Shown one piece after another: positions 12,828 through 23,022 of a stretch of 64,000 nucleotides of DNA. The stretch spans positions 1-64,000 of the forward strand of contig FTLJ01000778.1 in NCBI GenBank assembly GCA_900155495.1, given 5' to 3'. The stretch comes from Porogramme epimiltina (Eukaryota > Basidiomycota > Agaricomycetes > Polyporales > Polyporaceae). Position numbers and translations under genes: made by a program. The notes under the pieces are model-generated. The model ran no database searches and had not been told where the DNA came from. It worked only from the letters and a program-made list of their open reading frames with translations. Position 1 is the stretch's first letter; every line of letters begins with the position of its first letter.

Positions 12828-13305
12828 TCACCGCGCGATGCCAAGGGCGGACGCATTCCGGCCGACCCACCCGGTAACCGCGCCGCGCACGGACGCCGCC
12901 GCGGCGTCGCGCCCCTCGTGGCCGAAGAGGTAGTACAGCACACGGCGGTAGAGCTCGGGCACGTGGTGCGGCGTGAAGCGGTACACGCCCGTCGCGACGA
13001 GCGTGAGGAGCGCGTACAGGATCACGACTGCCCGAGCGGTCGTCCGCGGCGCCGGAGAGGCGGGGAGGAGGGCAGGGGGGGGGCGTCAGCTCGGTACACG
13101 GAGGAGGCGGGGGAGCGGACGCACGCGTGAGGACCTTCTCCCAGGGCTCGAGGACGGAGAGGCCGAAGGTGCACTCGAGTAGGAGGCGCTGCCGCCAGAG
13201 GAAAGCAGCGACGCGGCCCTTCGGGGGGCGGTAAGGGAGCTCGATCCCGAATATAGCCTCGGCGGTCGTCGGAACGCGCTTCCAGTAGTCTGGTGAGTTG
13301 CCCAT
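12828..13305 (-). CDS. Small activating subunit of serine palmitoyltransferase, Val-type copy (SPT_ssu-like)
   Basis: Two exons, 13125-13305 and 12828-13027, giving 126 residues. Same architecture as the gene at 10804-11450: LPYRPP, a WRQR basic helix, FGLSVLEPWEKVL, one membrane segment (VILYALLTLVATGVYRF), PHH, then RRVLYYLFG, which matches RAAYYLFG in the first copy. The intron lies at the same place (phase 1, just after the LEPWEK helix), so the two are tandem duplicates. The residue before LEPWE is Val (codon 13153-13155) instead of Met. The upstream strand has a TTATAT element near 13400, about 95 bases before the ATG, that could act as a TATA box. Family call is from motif recognition. 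Confidence 0.75.
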
Positions 13306-16005
13306 CGTGTGTGTCGGCGTGTGGTCGTGTGCGCTAATAGTTGCTGTCGTCGTCGGCCGTGTGCAGTCGTAGCCTTCTCGAGGCACAGGCGTATGTGGAT
13401 ATGGATATAAGCAGGCAGCACGGGGGAAGCTGGGGTGGTGGCGGTGCGCGGTATGTATGTACACGCAGGGGGAGGTCAGTATGTGCGCAGAGGGCAGCGG
13501 GCGAGGGTGCGCGCGCACGCAGGAGAGGCGAGGGGTGTAGACGAGGAGAGGCCGCCCCCGCCCGGCCCCGGGTGGGTTTAAAAAGCACTGGGAGGAGGAG
13601 GCCGGGGAGAGGCATGAACGCCAGAAGCGCGGGTCGGAGGCACGCGGCAGCCACCGCGGGTGTGGGCTTCGGGCGCACGCATTAGAAATTCCGCCCCGAA
13701 GAGCGCCCACCGGTCCAATCCCGCTCGGCCGATCCCCCACGCGCCGCCCCGCCCTCCTTGCTCGCTGTCGCCCACGACGTCGGCAGCCCTACCTTCTCTT
13801 CTCTTCGCTCTACGCTGACCGCCAGCGCGCCGCGGACGCGTCCTCCAGCTCTCTGTTTGTGCCCTCCTCGCAGCGCGGCCTCCCCGGGCTGGGACGGGCT
13901 GACTGTCGAGACGTGACGACCGGGGAGGAAGGAGAGTTCGACGTCATTCGATCGCATTCGGGCCCGGCGGCCATGAATGTGCAGCAGACACGCCGCGGGG
14001 GCTCGAAATAGCGTCCACTTCGCCGCTTCGGGGCCGATGATCCATCTCTAACGCCGTCCCCCGTACGATCTCGGAGCTGGCGTGGACGGCGCCCGACCCT
14101 GCACCGCTGACTCAGGCTACATCCTTCCATGCCCATCAGGATGGTCGAACCTTGCACAACAGCACCGACAGTGCTCTTGGTGGCGTCGACGCTCGAGAGG
14201 TGAGCGAGACCCTCGTCTGGAGGTTTCTGCAGCATCGCTTTCTGACTTGTCTGTGTTTAGCGCGCAGCCACCCGCTGCAGTTGATGGGAGTCGGAACAGA
14301 ACGCAGGGTGCCATTCAGCGTCGAGACTCGCTCTAGAGCACCGCGGACATACACACGGCGCGCGGCGAACGGCTAAGTACACAACACGGAGTACGGAACG
14401 TTGCTTTGGCGCCGCCCCGGACGACGAGGACTTCTTGTGCTTGGCACTGGATCTTTCAAGCACGTATCCTATAAGAGGCCGCAGACAGTGGAGTCTCGAA
14501 ATCCACCTCGTAAGACCTCAGGCCCAGTACCTAGGAACACACTGCATTGCTCCTGAGATCAAATAAGGGCGCGTGTTTCGAACCAGCTGTCTTCTCGGTT
14601 GTTGATCAACATGGCCGGTCCCAGGTGGGATATAGTCTTGTCCCGCCAACAGCGGACGGCGGCGACTACACGATATCCTCCCCCGCCGCGTTACCGCAGC
14701 TGGTTACTGGCGCGGTAATCGACTCGTGCGCCCCACCACGGTCCTCACGAACGTAAGCCGTCTGCAACACGAGGATTATTGCAGGTGGCATATGTGGAGA
14801 GCGGCGAGCGCGATGACGCGTGCCACGTGGCTCAAGCGCCCGCCAGCACTTGCAGCCAGGATCCCTTGCAGGTACGTTTCCCACCTCACCGACGTGCATG
14901 GGTGCGCTGACGGGCGTTTGACTTACCCAGCGAGTCCATCTTGTTACACCTGCGGACATACAAATGCCAACACCAAAAGCTACTATTCGCCACCGCCTCG
15001 CAACGGCTTGCCCTCGACGAGGGGATCGTTACCAACATCTGACACCCTTCTTGTTTGTAGTAAGTGCTCGCTTCTTGGTGCCACGTCTATCGCCGCTCAT
15101 ATACTCTTGGACTAGGCGTAATTTACCAAGTAGACGCTAGAATCAGCATCACAGTTCCCTTCGTGCCATACTTCACAGAACACACTTGTAGCCGCGCGGC
15201 TCTGAACAAACATAACGCCGGTAGAAGCCGGGACACCTTGGCATAGCGAACGCGGGGTTTGCACACCGAGCTCCCAGCTTGGCAGCCACCTCACGAATGT
15301 GGCCATCATCCGGACATACGGTCAACACTGCATCCTCGAACGGCAAACGCTTATCGATATCGTCGAACACAGTTGCTGTCTGCCATCTTTTTCCGGCTTT
15401 GATGTGGGCATTCGGGACGCATGCTGACGCTGCTGCGTCTTGAGTGGGCGTCAGCGTTTCCTGATCGAGAGGCCGAGGCCGGATGGACGAGATGGGCGGC
15501 GCGCTGGGTGTTGTTGTGCCCCCTGAGGCCGCCATGCTCTTCGGCTGCGTTGCGGCTTCGGTGGCCCATCCGTGCCTGCCTGACGCGATGTTTGCCTTGG
15601 GATGTCATGGAGACCGAGGGGGGTCCGGCGTGCTTTCGGCGCGCCGCACAGGCCGCGCCGGAGGAGTTGCCCCGCTTGGGTATGCCAAGGCACGTCCTTC
15701 CTATTCCCGCTCCGACCCATAATTAACGCACCAATCCCGGCTATCCAGTCCCAGCATCGCGCGCTCCCTCCGGTGAACGTGCCCGAGCTCGGCGCACTCC
15801 AGCGCCCAAGAGCTACATATACTTCCCGCGTGTTCAACAATGCCCGTCACCAACTCCCCGCGGTAGCCCTCCCAGGCCCTCCTCCGCCCCGTCCCCCCAA
15901 GGTCCCTTCTGGTGCCCCAGTCTTTCCTTCACTCAAGGTCTATATCTCGACCTCCCCCTCCTTCGCTCTTTTGCACCTTCCAGTCTCTACCAACGACTCC
16001 GCACC
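13306..16005. other. Gene-poor region
   Basis: About 2.7 kb with no gene I can support. Left end holds the promoter of the Val-type ssSPT gene. Right end holds the promoter of the glycosidase at 16006, with a CTATAT element near 15940. A minus open frame at 15173-15535 reads smoothly for 120 residues but has no motif or splice evidence. This could be old, decayed sequence. Confidence 0.4.
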
Positions 16006-17512
16006 ATGAAGTTCTCGGCCACCCTCCTTTCTGTCGTCCTCCTCGCCACCTCCGGTCTCGGCGCCACCACGAAGCGTTGCCGTCCTCGCGTCAAGTCCAC
16101 CGCGGCCGCGTCCGTCTCGACGACCATCATCGCCAGCGTCCCGACTTCGGTCGTGCTCTCCACCACTGATGCGGTGTCGTCTTCGATTTCGACGTCCATC
16201 GTTCAGGTCACCACCTCCGCCACGACCCATCCCGACACGACCACGTCCAAGAGCCGGATGACGACGTCGAGGGTCACATCTTCTTCCAAGTCGAGCTCTT
16301 CCACTCATGCTCCTACCACTACCGCTTCGTGAGTATATCTTTTTACTCGAATGAGAGGAGTGCATGGTTGTATGCGTGTTACAAATCTCGTGTTGCTACG
16401 AGCAACCTCCAACACGTAGAAGCGGGGGAGTCTGGGAGTCCAAAGACGCAGGGGTCGGATCAAATGGAGGGGTCGCATAGCGAATCTTGATCCACTACGA
16501 TCCTCAGTGATGTTAGGCAGCACGAACAGCTCCATCTAATAGCTCGTGTTCTGCAACATTTTTCTCATCAAGCCCCCCTGTGGCCTCTTTTTGCTCCGTG
16601 ATAACGCGCATATACTGATGTTTTCGTCATCCCATCAGCCCTACCACACACACTACCACCGCTCCGGCCGCCTCGACGCCCCCCGCCTCGAACAACTCGG
16701 GCACTAAGCGTGGTTTGTCGTACAACGACGTGAACCTGCTTAAGGGCTTCGGCTCTGGGTAAGCCCGCATCACGCTCTCCATCACTCGGTCGAGACTCAT
16801 ATCACAACAGCAAGGCGTCCTGGGCCTACAACTGGGCGTCTGTTCCGGGTGGGACCATCCCCAAAGGTCTCAACTTCTTCCCCATGCTTTGGGGCGGCAG
16901 CTCCTCCTTCACCAACGACTGGGCGAAGAACGCGCAAGCGGCCATCGATAGCGGCAGCACCCACCTCCTCTTGTAAGCTTTCCCCCCTCTGCGTCTATCC
17001 CGTCCCCTGCTCACACTCCGCGCCCCCCCAGCCTCAACGAGCCCGACCTCGGCAGCCAGTCCAACACGGACCCGGCGACCGCCGCGCAGCTCTGGATGAA
17101 GTTCATGCAGCCCTTCGCGGGCAAGGCGACGCTCGTCTCGCCCGCGGTCACGAACGGCCCGCCGCCCGCGATGGGCACCGGCTGGCTCGACTCCTTCTTC
17201 TCCGAGTGCGCCAAGCTCGGGTGCACCGTCGACGCCGTCGCCGCGCACATCTACGCGGACGCGTCCGACGCGTCCTACTTCAAGTCGTACATCTCCGGCC
17301 TCTCCAAGTACGGCAAGCCCGTGCTCATGACCGAGGTCGGCACGAGCGGCGGCTCCGCGCAGGAGCAGCAGGCGCTCGTCGACGAGCTCGTGCCCTTCCT
17401 CGACGGCCTCAGCACCGTCTCGCACTACGCGTGGTTCATGGCCGGACAGGGCATCCTCGTCAACGGCGACGGGAGCCTCACCGCGCTCGGGCAGGCGTAC
17501 CAGTCCGCCTGA
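16006..17512 (+). CDS. Secreted glycoside hydrolase, GH128-like (glycosyl hydrolase catalytic core)
   Basis: Four exons: 16006-16328, 16639-16758, 16811-16972 and 17032-17512; all phases join cleanly. Signal peptide MKFSATLLSVVLLATSGLGA, then a ~120-residue Ser/Thr-rich stretch (likely O-mannosylated linker or wall anchor), then a catalytic domain starting near RGLSYNDVNLL. The likely acid/base Glu is in FLNEPD (about 17032-17050) and the nucleophile Glu in MTEVGTSGG (about 17328). The family cleaves beta-1,3-glucan; fungal members such as fission yeast Asl1 act at the cell wall. The domain ends ALGQAYQSA at the stop. The first intron, 310 bases, is long for this genome. Could act in wall remodelling rather than feeding. 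Confidence 0.85.
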
Positions 17513-18016
17513 GCCATGCATGCCTCTTTCCTCCCTTATGTTTTAGTGGGCTCTGTTAAAAGCCTCTCGGCGGCGCTAGGCGTCGTCTGGCGCGGCTCCG
17601 GGAGAATCGCGCTTTTTTACTTGGTCTTGCTGTCCTTACGGGGTGGGCGCACTGGTCTGGTCCGCCTCAGGTTGCTCTAGTCTCTCTGCATTGTACATGT
17701 CATCGAGCGTCATATCGAATGCCTATGGTCATCTGTTTTCACAACGTCTGCTGGAAGAGTGTACAGAGAGTTGAACTGAAACCAGGAGATGGGGGTATCC
17801 TACACGGCTGGATTGTGGCGAGCCACAGTTAAGCGCGCCACAATAATGACATCATGAATAACCGAGGCTAAACTAGACTTTAGTTTAGACGCCCATGCAT
17901 CTTCCCAACGAGCCTTGACCACTCCGTCACTACCATCTTCAACGCGTTGTCAACATATACCTGACTCACTTTCTCAACCATACACAGGTCATCATCTGTT
18001 CTCTCAAAAACTCAAT
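17513..18016. other. Intergenic region upstream of paralogue copy 1
   Basis: About 500 bases. The last ~100 bases before the ATG at 18017 contain CT- and CA-rich leader sequence similar in style to the leaders of copies 2 and 3. No coding feature. Confidence 0.5.
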
Positions 18017-18897
18017 ATGACTGTGACAACACGCTCTGCCAATGGAATTCGGAAGCCCAGGGCGGTGCCACTCATGTACGCACGAGCGCCGGCGCCACCA
18101 CTGGAGGGGGCGAGGAAACACAAACCTAAGCCATCTTCAGAAGCCGTCAATCCATCTCGCTCGAAGACCGCAAGGCAAGGCTCCAAAGCTGCGCCGGCGA
18201 GGACGGCGACTAAAAGGTCGCGCAAGACTGTCGACACCGAGGCAACGATCGCCGCGCGCAAGGCGCGACAGGCCGAATTGGCCGAGAAAGATGTGAGTGA
18301 GATGAGTTCTAGTCGAGCCGTCCACACACCAACACAATACGATCCATCGTACAGCGCATAAAATGGGAAGCAGTGGTCGCCAAACACCCGCCACGCAAAA
18401 CCCTTACTCTGGAGGACCTCCCACAACGTGACGAGACGGCCCCGCACCGGCTCTACGGCTGGCCCTTCACCGAGGAGTACATGCTCGACTACGCCCGCCG
18501 GCACCGCCTCGTCCTCGAAGTCTTCCCCTGCCATCGGCAGCACTTTGGGTACGCGTCCACGTTCAACTACGGCGACCTTACGGACGCGCACCTCGCGGAC
18601 AGAGAGCTTGCGCCCAGCCTGCTCCGGTGTTCGGTGTTGGATGTCATCAGCCACTTCTTCGACGAGGCCGACGCGATTTCCCTCACAGTCGAGCGGCCCG
18701 TATCGCAGGAGTGGCCGTGGCTGCTCGTCCTGTGGACGACGGAGGATTACGAGGACAAGTACGGCATGTACAGGATGTATGGGACGTGGCGGAAGGTCAG
18801 GAAGTTCATCGACGACGCGCTGAACGAGTGCCTGCCGGAAGGTTGCGAGCGTCGGACGTCGCTGGAGTGGTGGTGGTCATGTATGAATGTGCTGTGA
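18017..18897 (+). CDS. Unknown basic/Trp-rich protein, tandem family copy 1
   Basis: Two exons, 18017-18292 and 18355-18897, 272 residues. I do not recognise the family. Residues 1-92 are rich in Lys, Arg, Ser, Thr and Pro (begins MTVTTRSANGIRKP), disordered and possibly nuclear-targeting, ending in a charged helix with RKARQAELAEKD. Residues 93-272 form a compact domain: RIKWEAVVAKHPPRKTL, HRLYGWPFTEEYMLDYARRH, NYGDLTDAHLADREL, WPWLLVLWTTEDYEDKY, KFIDDALNECLPEGCERR and TSLEWWWSC. Copies 2 and 3 (21534 and 23023) share all these blocks and the intron position. It is the most diverged copy and ends MNVL instead of ENKL. No catalytic signature is obvious. Confidence 0.75.
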
Positions 18898-19333
18898 ATA
18901 CTTCTCTTTTCCTAACAACGCTGACTGGAATGCAGTGACCCTGATCGTGGCCGCGAGATTCTGGACATTCTCATGTATCTCCTATCTGTACTTCTGTCCT
19001 ATCTTTATCCCAAGTCCTTACGTGCATATTCCGCTCTGCGTGGCATGCGTTCTCTTGTGTTGTGATCTAAGACGTGTTAGTCGTTCGTAGGAAAGTTCCC
19101 TCATGACGTTGAATGGAGGAGAGTTATGCTTTTCATCGCAATTCCAACCGCTCGTCAACACACATAGAAATTCTGCCTCACTCAGAGTAAGCATTCGAGC
19201 AACATTGGAAGCACGGTATTCCATTCTCATGAGCAATCGATCACAGGAAGCTTGTCAAGAACAGCATGGCAGTATTACAAACATACATATCGCATATCCT
19301 ACAAAACGCCGCATGGAGGAGTATAGAAACTCC
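18898..19333. other. Convergent 3' intergenic region
   Basis: About 440 bases between the ends of copy 1 and the minus-strand gene at 19334-21039. A donor-like GTGAAT at the copy 1 stop and an acceptor near 18936 with a CTGAC branch point suggest an optional terminal intron, which would extend the frame by about 40 residues. Otherwise nothing recognised. Confidence 0.4.
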
Positions 19334-21039
19334 CTAAGTGAAGAATTTGGCCTCGGCCTCTGGGTGTTCCTCGGCGTACCAGTCATCAGAATCATCCGAA
19401 GAGGTACTGGCAGTGTGGTCTTCATCGTCATCAGGGATCGAATGCATCGATCCGAACATACTCAGGGAGCCGACCTCCTCAGGTCCATCCGTGCCCTCAT
19501 CCTCAAGAGTCTCAGCCTCCGTCGGAGGGACCTCTCCCGCCGTCTGAGGTGCCTCCATCGCTGTCTGAGAGGCCACCGCCTCCCCATACGTGAGGACGGT
19601 ACCTGGAACCTCATCCGACGGCGACATACTGGCCTCCACCTGAAGCAACTTACGCAGCTGCAGACGGGTTCCCATCGGGTGTGGGAGAGGGGCGCGGGGT
19701 GGGTCCTGGTTCTTGTAGCGCCTCTTTCCCGGTGTCTTTCCATAGGTAGGGTCTTTGATAAACTCTTCGCGGTCGGAGATAGTTCCAACACTGATCGGCG
19801 TTGTCGTTACAAACTTGTTGAGCTCGTCGATGTGGTTGGTAATCCAGATGACAGGATCTCCCACTAAAACACGGCGCACTATCGCGTTTCCCCGGGTCTG
19901 AGAGAAAGTTCACGTTAGATACCGGGGGATGTATACAGAGATGATGGCGGAAAAGGGCATCATATAACTTACGATTGCCTTTGCATCTACCTCCCTAGGC
20001 CGGTCGTGCGTTGCTGACAGCCAGCCCCTCTCGAACTTGGTTCCGCGGTGGTGCTTGAACGGTTGTCGCATCGACCACAAGAACTGCTTGGTGAATGTAA
20101 CATCCCTATAAGAATCGAGAACGTTCCCCCCATCTCCAAAGTTGACGATGGGTTCGTTCCAGCATAGAATCTCCGGCATCGGGCGGCCTTCGAACTCCGT
20201 GAGCATGGCCTTGAGCTTGTCAGTAGACGCCTTCAGAGACCCCCCTCTCCCGTTAGGGACTGATTTCCAGGCGTTGAAGTCGACGGGAACCCGACCGAGG
20301 ATCTCTTTGTTAGGACGCTTCCAATGGAGTTGAGTATAGTATATCCCGATGACGAGATCCGTGTAGATGTGCTTCCATCCAGGGTTGCTGTTGAATGCGG
20401 CCATGGTGGTCAAATAGACCTGAAAAAGATGAAAGGGGATCCGTTCTCCCGCATTAGCTCTGGCAGCCTCTGTACCCCAAGGCTCATCATCATTAACGGA
20501 GAGGCTCTTGATCTCTACCATGTCGATGAGAGTCTGAGAGATCTCGGGGCCACCGTCTTCAGACTCGTCTACTGCGTCGAAGGTTCGTGTAAAGTCGGGT
20601 ATCTTGTGGGGCCATGGGAGTTCGGCGTTGGGTTTGCCCTTCCCCTTGGTCTTACCCTTACCCTTCTTCTCGCCCTGACCATTCTCGTTACCTTCATCAG
20701 CAACTATGGGGTACTGAGGTGTGGTGGTCAGCGTCGTACGAGGGTGGTCGACCGGCTCCACAACTTTGCACATCGTCTCGGAGATGCGAGTCCAAACGGA
20801 GTACAGAGAGCCCTCCGTCTTGCGTTTATGCCACGCAATGGCGATGGTGTTCGACAGGGATGCGTAGAAGTCGCCCTTGTCCTCGTGCTAGGAGTGAATA
20901 AGCCAGGTCAGCGTATGAAATCATGGAGCGATAGTGGTCAACAGGGGATTACCTTGCGGGGTTTCTTGTGGTCATATTTCTGACCACCGGCGCTGCCAGC
21001 CGCACCGGACGAAGGTTCCTGCTTGCGCTTCCGAGTCAT
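19334..21039 (-). CDS. Unknown protein with possible PD-(D/E)xK nuclease-like core and acidic C-terminus
   Basis: Three exons: 21039 to about 20953, about 20887 to 19970 and about 19910 to 19334. Begins MTRKRKQEPSS, a Lys/Arg-rich and probably nuclear N-terminus, then a low-complexity GKGKTKGKGK stretch. The central part has IPDFTRTFDAV followed about 20 residues later by DMVEIKSLSVND (about 20500-20600), the spacing and hydrophobic pattern of a PD-(D/E)xK fold, then PFHLFQVYLTTMAAFN. The last ~110 residues are Glu/Asp/Ser-rich (PDDDEDHTASTSSDDSDD). The gene sits between copies 1 and 2 of the tandem family, on the opposite strand. The nuclease-like reading is inference from one motif pair; the gene itself is well supported by open frames and splice sites. 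Confidence 0.65.
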
Positions 21040-21533
21040 GTGCCGCAGCTAATGGTAAAGATGGTCAGAGGTCGTCAACGAGTGCAGAGGGATGGGATTC
21101 ACCAAGTGCTAGGATGGAGTTCGTGTCGTTCAAAGCCCCAGGGCTGAGAGGGAGAAATCTGCTCCTGGGAGGGCGGAGAGGTGCATTGAGAGCAAGCCGC
21201 GTCTTAAATATCAGCCGATGGGCCCAGTTTATCATTGTTCCCAGTGTATACGACAATTGAGAGTGAGGCGGCGCTTTCACTGATTCCTACTGTTCTGCGT
21301 ATTAGCCCGCCGCCACAAGCGAGCCACGACGGATCAATCTCCGAGGAGTCCGCATAATCGGTGCGCCCCGTAAACACGTGGACCGAAATCCAACATACTG
21401 AAGACGCCCATTGTCAATCTCCCTTGCACCCTGACCACCACCAACACCACCGTCTTGTCCGCCTTTCCAGCATTTACCCATCTCTTTCTCGCTGCTCATC
21501 GTCGTGCACAAACCTTCTACTATCAAAGACACC
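21040..21533. other. Divergent promoter region between the minus-strand gene and paralogue copy 2
   Basis: About 490 bases shared by two divergent starts (21039 minus, 21534 plus). The stretch at about 21430-21490 (GACCACCACCAACACC, then a CT-rich segment with CTTTCCA and CACC/TTACCCA) resembles 22930-22980 upstream of copy 3, so the duplication carried the promoter. Confidence 0.55.
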
Positions 21534-22465
21534 ATGCCCGTCGTGACACGCTCTACCACGAGGAAGACGCGGACATTGACCGTGTATGCAAAGCCACCAC
21601 CACCGGAGGCAGCAGCGCAGGAGAAGTCGAAACCCCCATCTAGGACGACATCCAAACCCTCATCGAAAAGAAAAACTGCGAAGCCAGAACCCAAGGTTTC
21701 ATCCAGACAGGTGATGAAACGGTCGCAGAAGACCGCCGACACCGAGGCTGCGGCCGCCACCCGCAAAGCGCGAGAGGCTGAGAGGCTGGAAAAATGGGTG
21801 GGTAGTATTCTTTCAGCTTCCGTGCTCGTGTCCTGACTCCTCGCACGCTCCATGTTTATCTCTTTAGCGCATTTCATGGAAGGCAATTGTGGCTAGCCAT
21901 CCTCCACAGAAAACCCTTACCGCAGCCGACCTTCCACAGCCTGGAAAAACGGTACCTCACCGCCTCTACGGCTGGCCCATCACCGAAGAATATATGCTCG
22001 ACTACGCGCGTCGTCACAGACTCGTTTTCGAGGTTATGCCTCACGATCGAGCCCTCCTCGGAGAAACGAGCCATTTCAACTACGGTGATATCACGGACGA
22101 ACATCTTGCCCACGAAGAATTCTATCTCTCTTTACGTCGTTTCGCGACCATGGACGTCATCTCGCATTTTATCCGCCAAGTTGGCGTGAGTGGCTTAAGG
22201 ATGGAGCGTCCTGTGTCGCTTGAGTGGCGATGGATGCTTGTCGTCTGGTCGACGCGAGACTACGAGGAGAAGTATGAATCGTACAAGATGTGGGGGAATT
22301 GGTCGAAGGTGGAGAAGTTTATCGACGATGCGCTCAACGAATGTATTCCGGAAGGCTGTGAGCGTCGGACGTCATTAGAGTGGTGGTGGTCGTGCGAGAA
22401 CAAGCTGGTGAGTTGAGAACTTTTTCTGATATTTATAATCGCTGACGCTTTCTTAGTCTCCGTAA
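21534..22465 (+). CDS. Unknown basic/Trp-rich protein, tandem family copy 2
   Basis: Exons 21534-21797 and 21868-22407, then a likely 49-base terminal intron (22408-22456, donor GTGAGT, branch CTGAC) and a tiny last exon coding two residues and a stop at 22465. If that intron is kept, the frame ends at 22416. N-terminus MPVVTRSTTRKTRTLTV is nearly the same as copy 3, showing that copies 2 and 3 are the younger pair. The basic region has KRKTAK and MKRSQKTAD, and the first exon ends EAERLEKW. The conserved domain follows: HRLYGWPITEEYMLDYARRH, NYGDITDEHLAHEEF, WRWMLVVWSTRDYEEKY and ERRTSLEWWWSCENKL. Function unknown; no signal peptide or membrane segment. Confidence 0.75.
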
Positions 22466-22493
22466 CTGTGACTTCTCGGTTCTGCGTATCTTA

Positions 22494-22527
22494 TTGTGTA
22501 TTGTGTATTGTGTATTGTGTATTGTGT
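22494..22527 (+). repeat. Short tandem repeat, TTGTGTA unit
   Basis: Four exact 7-base units (22494-22521) and a fifth with one change (TTGTGTC), just after the end of copy 2. A simple microsatellite in the 3' flank. Confidence 0.9.
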
Positions 22528-23022
22528 CTGGATCTGTACCCATATCTCGGATATCGTCTATCTCTATTTGCCTCCGCAACCTGACGTTTACGAGCATGCG
22601 TTCATCATTTGCGAAAGGGCCCATGCAACGTGCTATTATTATTCAGTGTGGTAGATGTATATGGCAATTAATGTTGCAACTTCTTGAGAATCGAAGTTTG
22701 ACCGTACTCCACGAATGCTCTCGCCCCGGCGAGCACATCGCCATGAGACGGGAGGGAACGTCGTCAGAGGGTTTGTCATGACATTAATTGCGCATGATGT
22801 GTGGTCATGGACTATGTCCGACTTCGGAGGAGCGATGCTTGTGCTCGACGAGAACTCAGCTCGATTGGGCGTCCAACCACTTGACTTCAACTACCACCCT
22901 TTGAAACTGGGACTTCAAGGCTTCAACGTTGACCACCACCATCTCGTCTGTCTTTCCACCATCCACCCAGCCCCTTCTCTCCGCACACCATTACGCACCA
23001 CCTTTGCGCTATCGAAACAAAT
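22528..23022. other. Intergenic region upstream of paralogue copy 3
   Basis: About 500 bases between copies 2 and 3. The last ~100 bases resemble the leader of copy 2 (GACCACCACCATCTC, then CT-rich sequence). No coding feature seen. Confidence 0.5.

Noticed and set aside
15173..15535. Minus open frame of 120 residues as a small gene
   Set aside because: Smooth composition but no motif, no signal peptide, no introns and no neighbour similarity; too weak to call.
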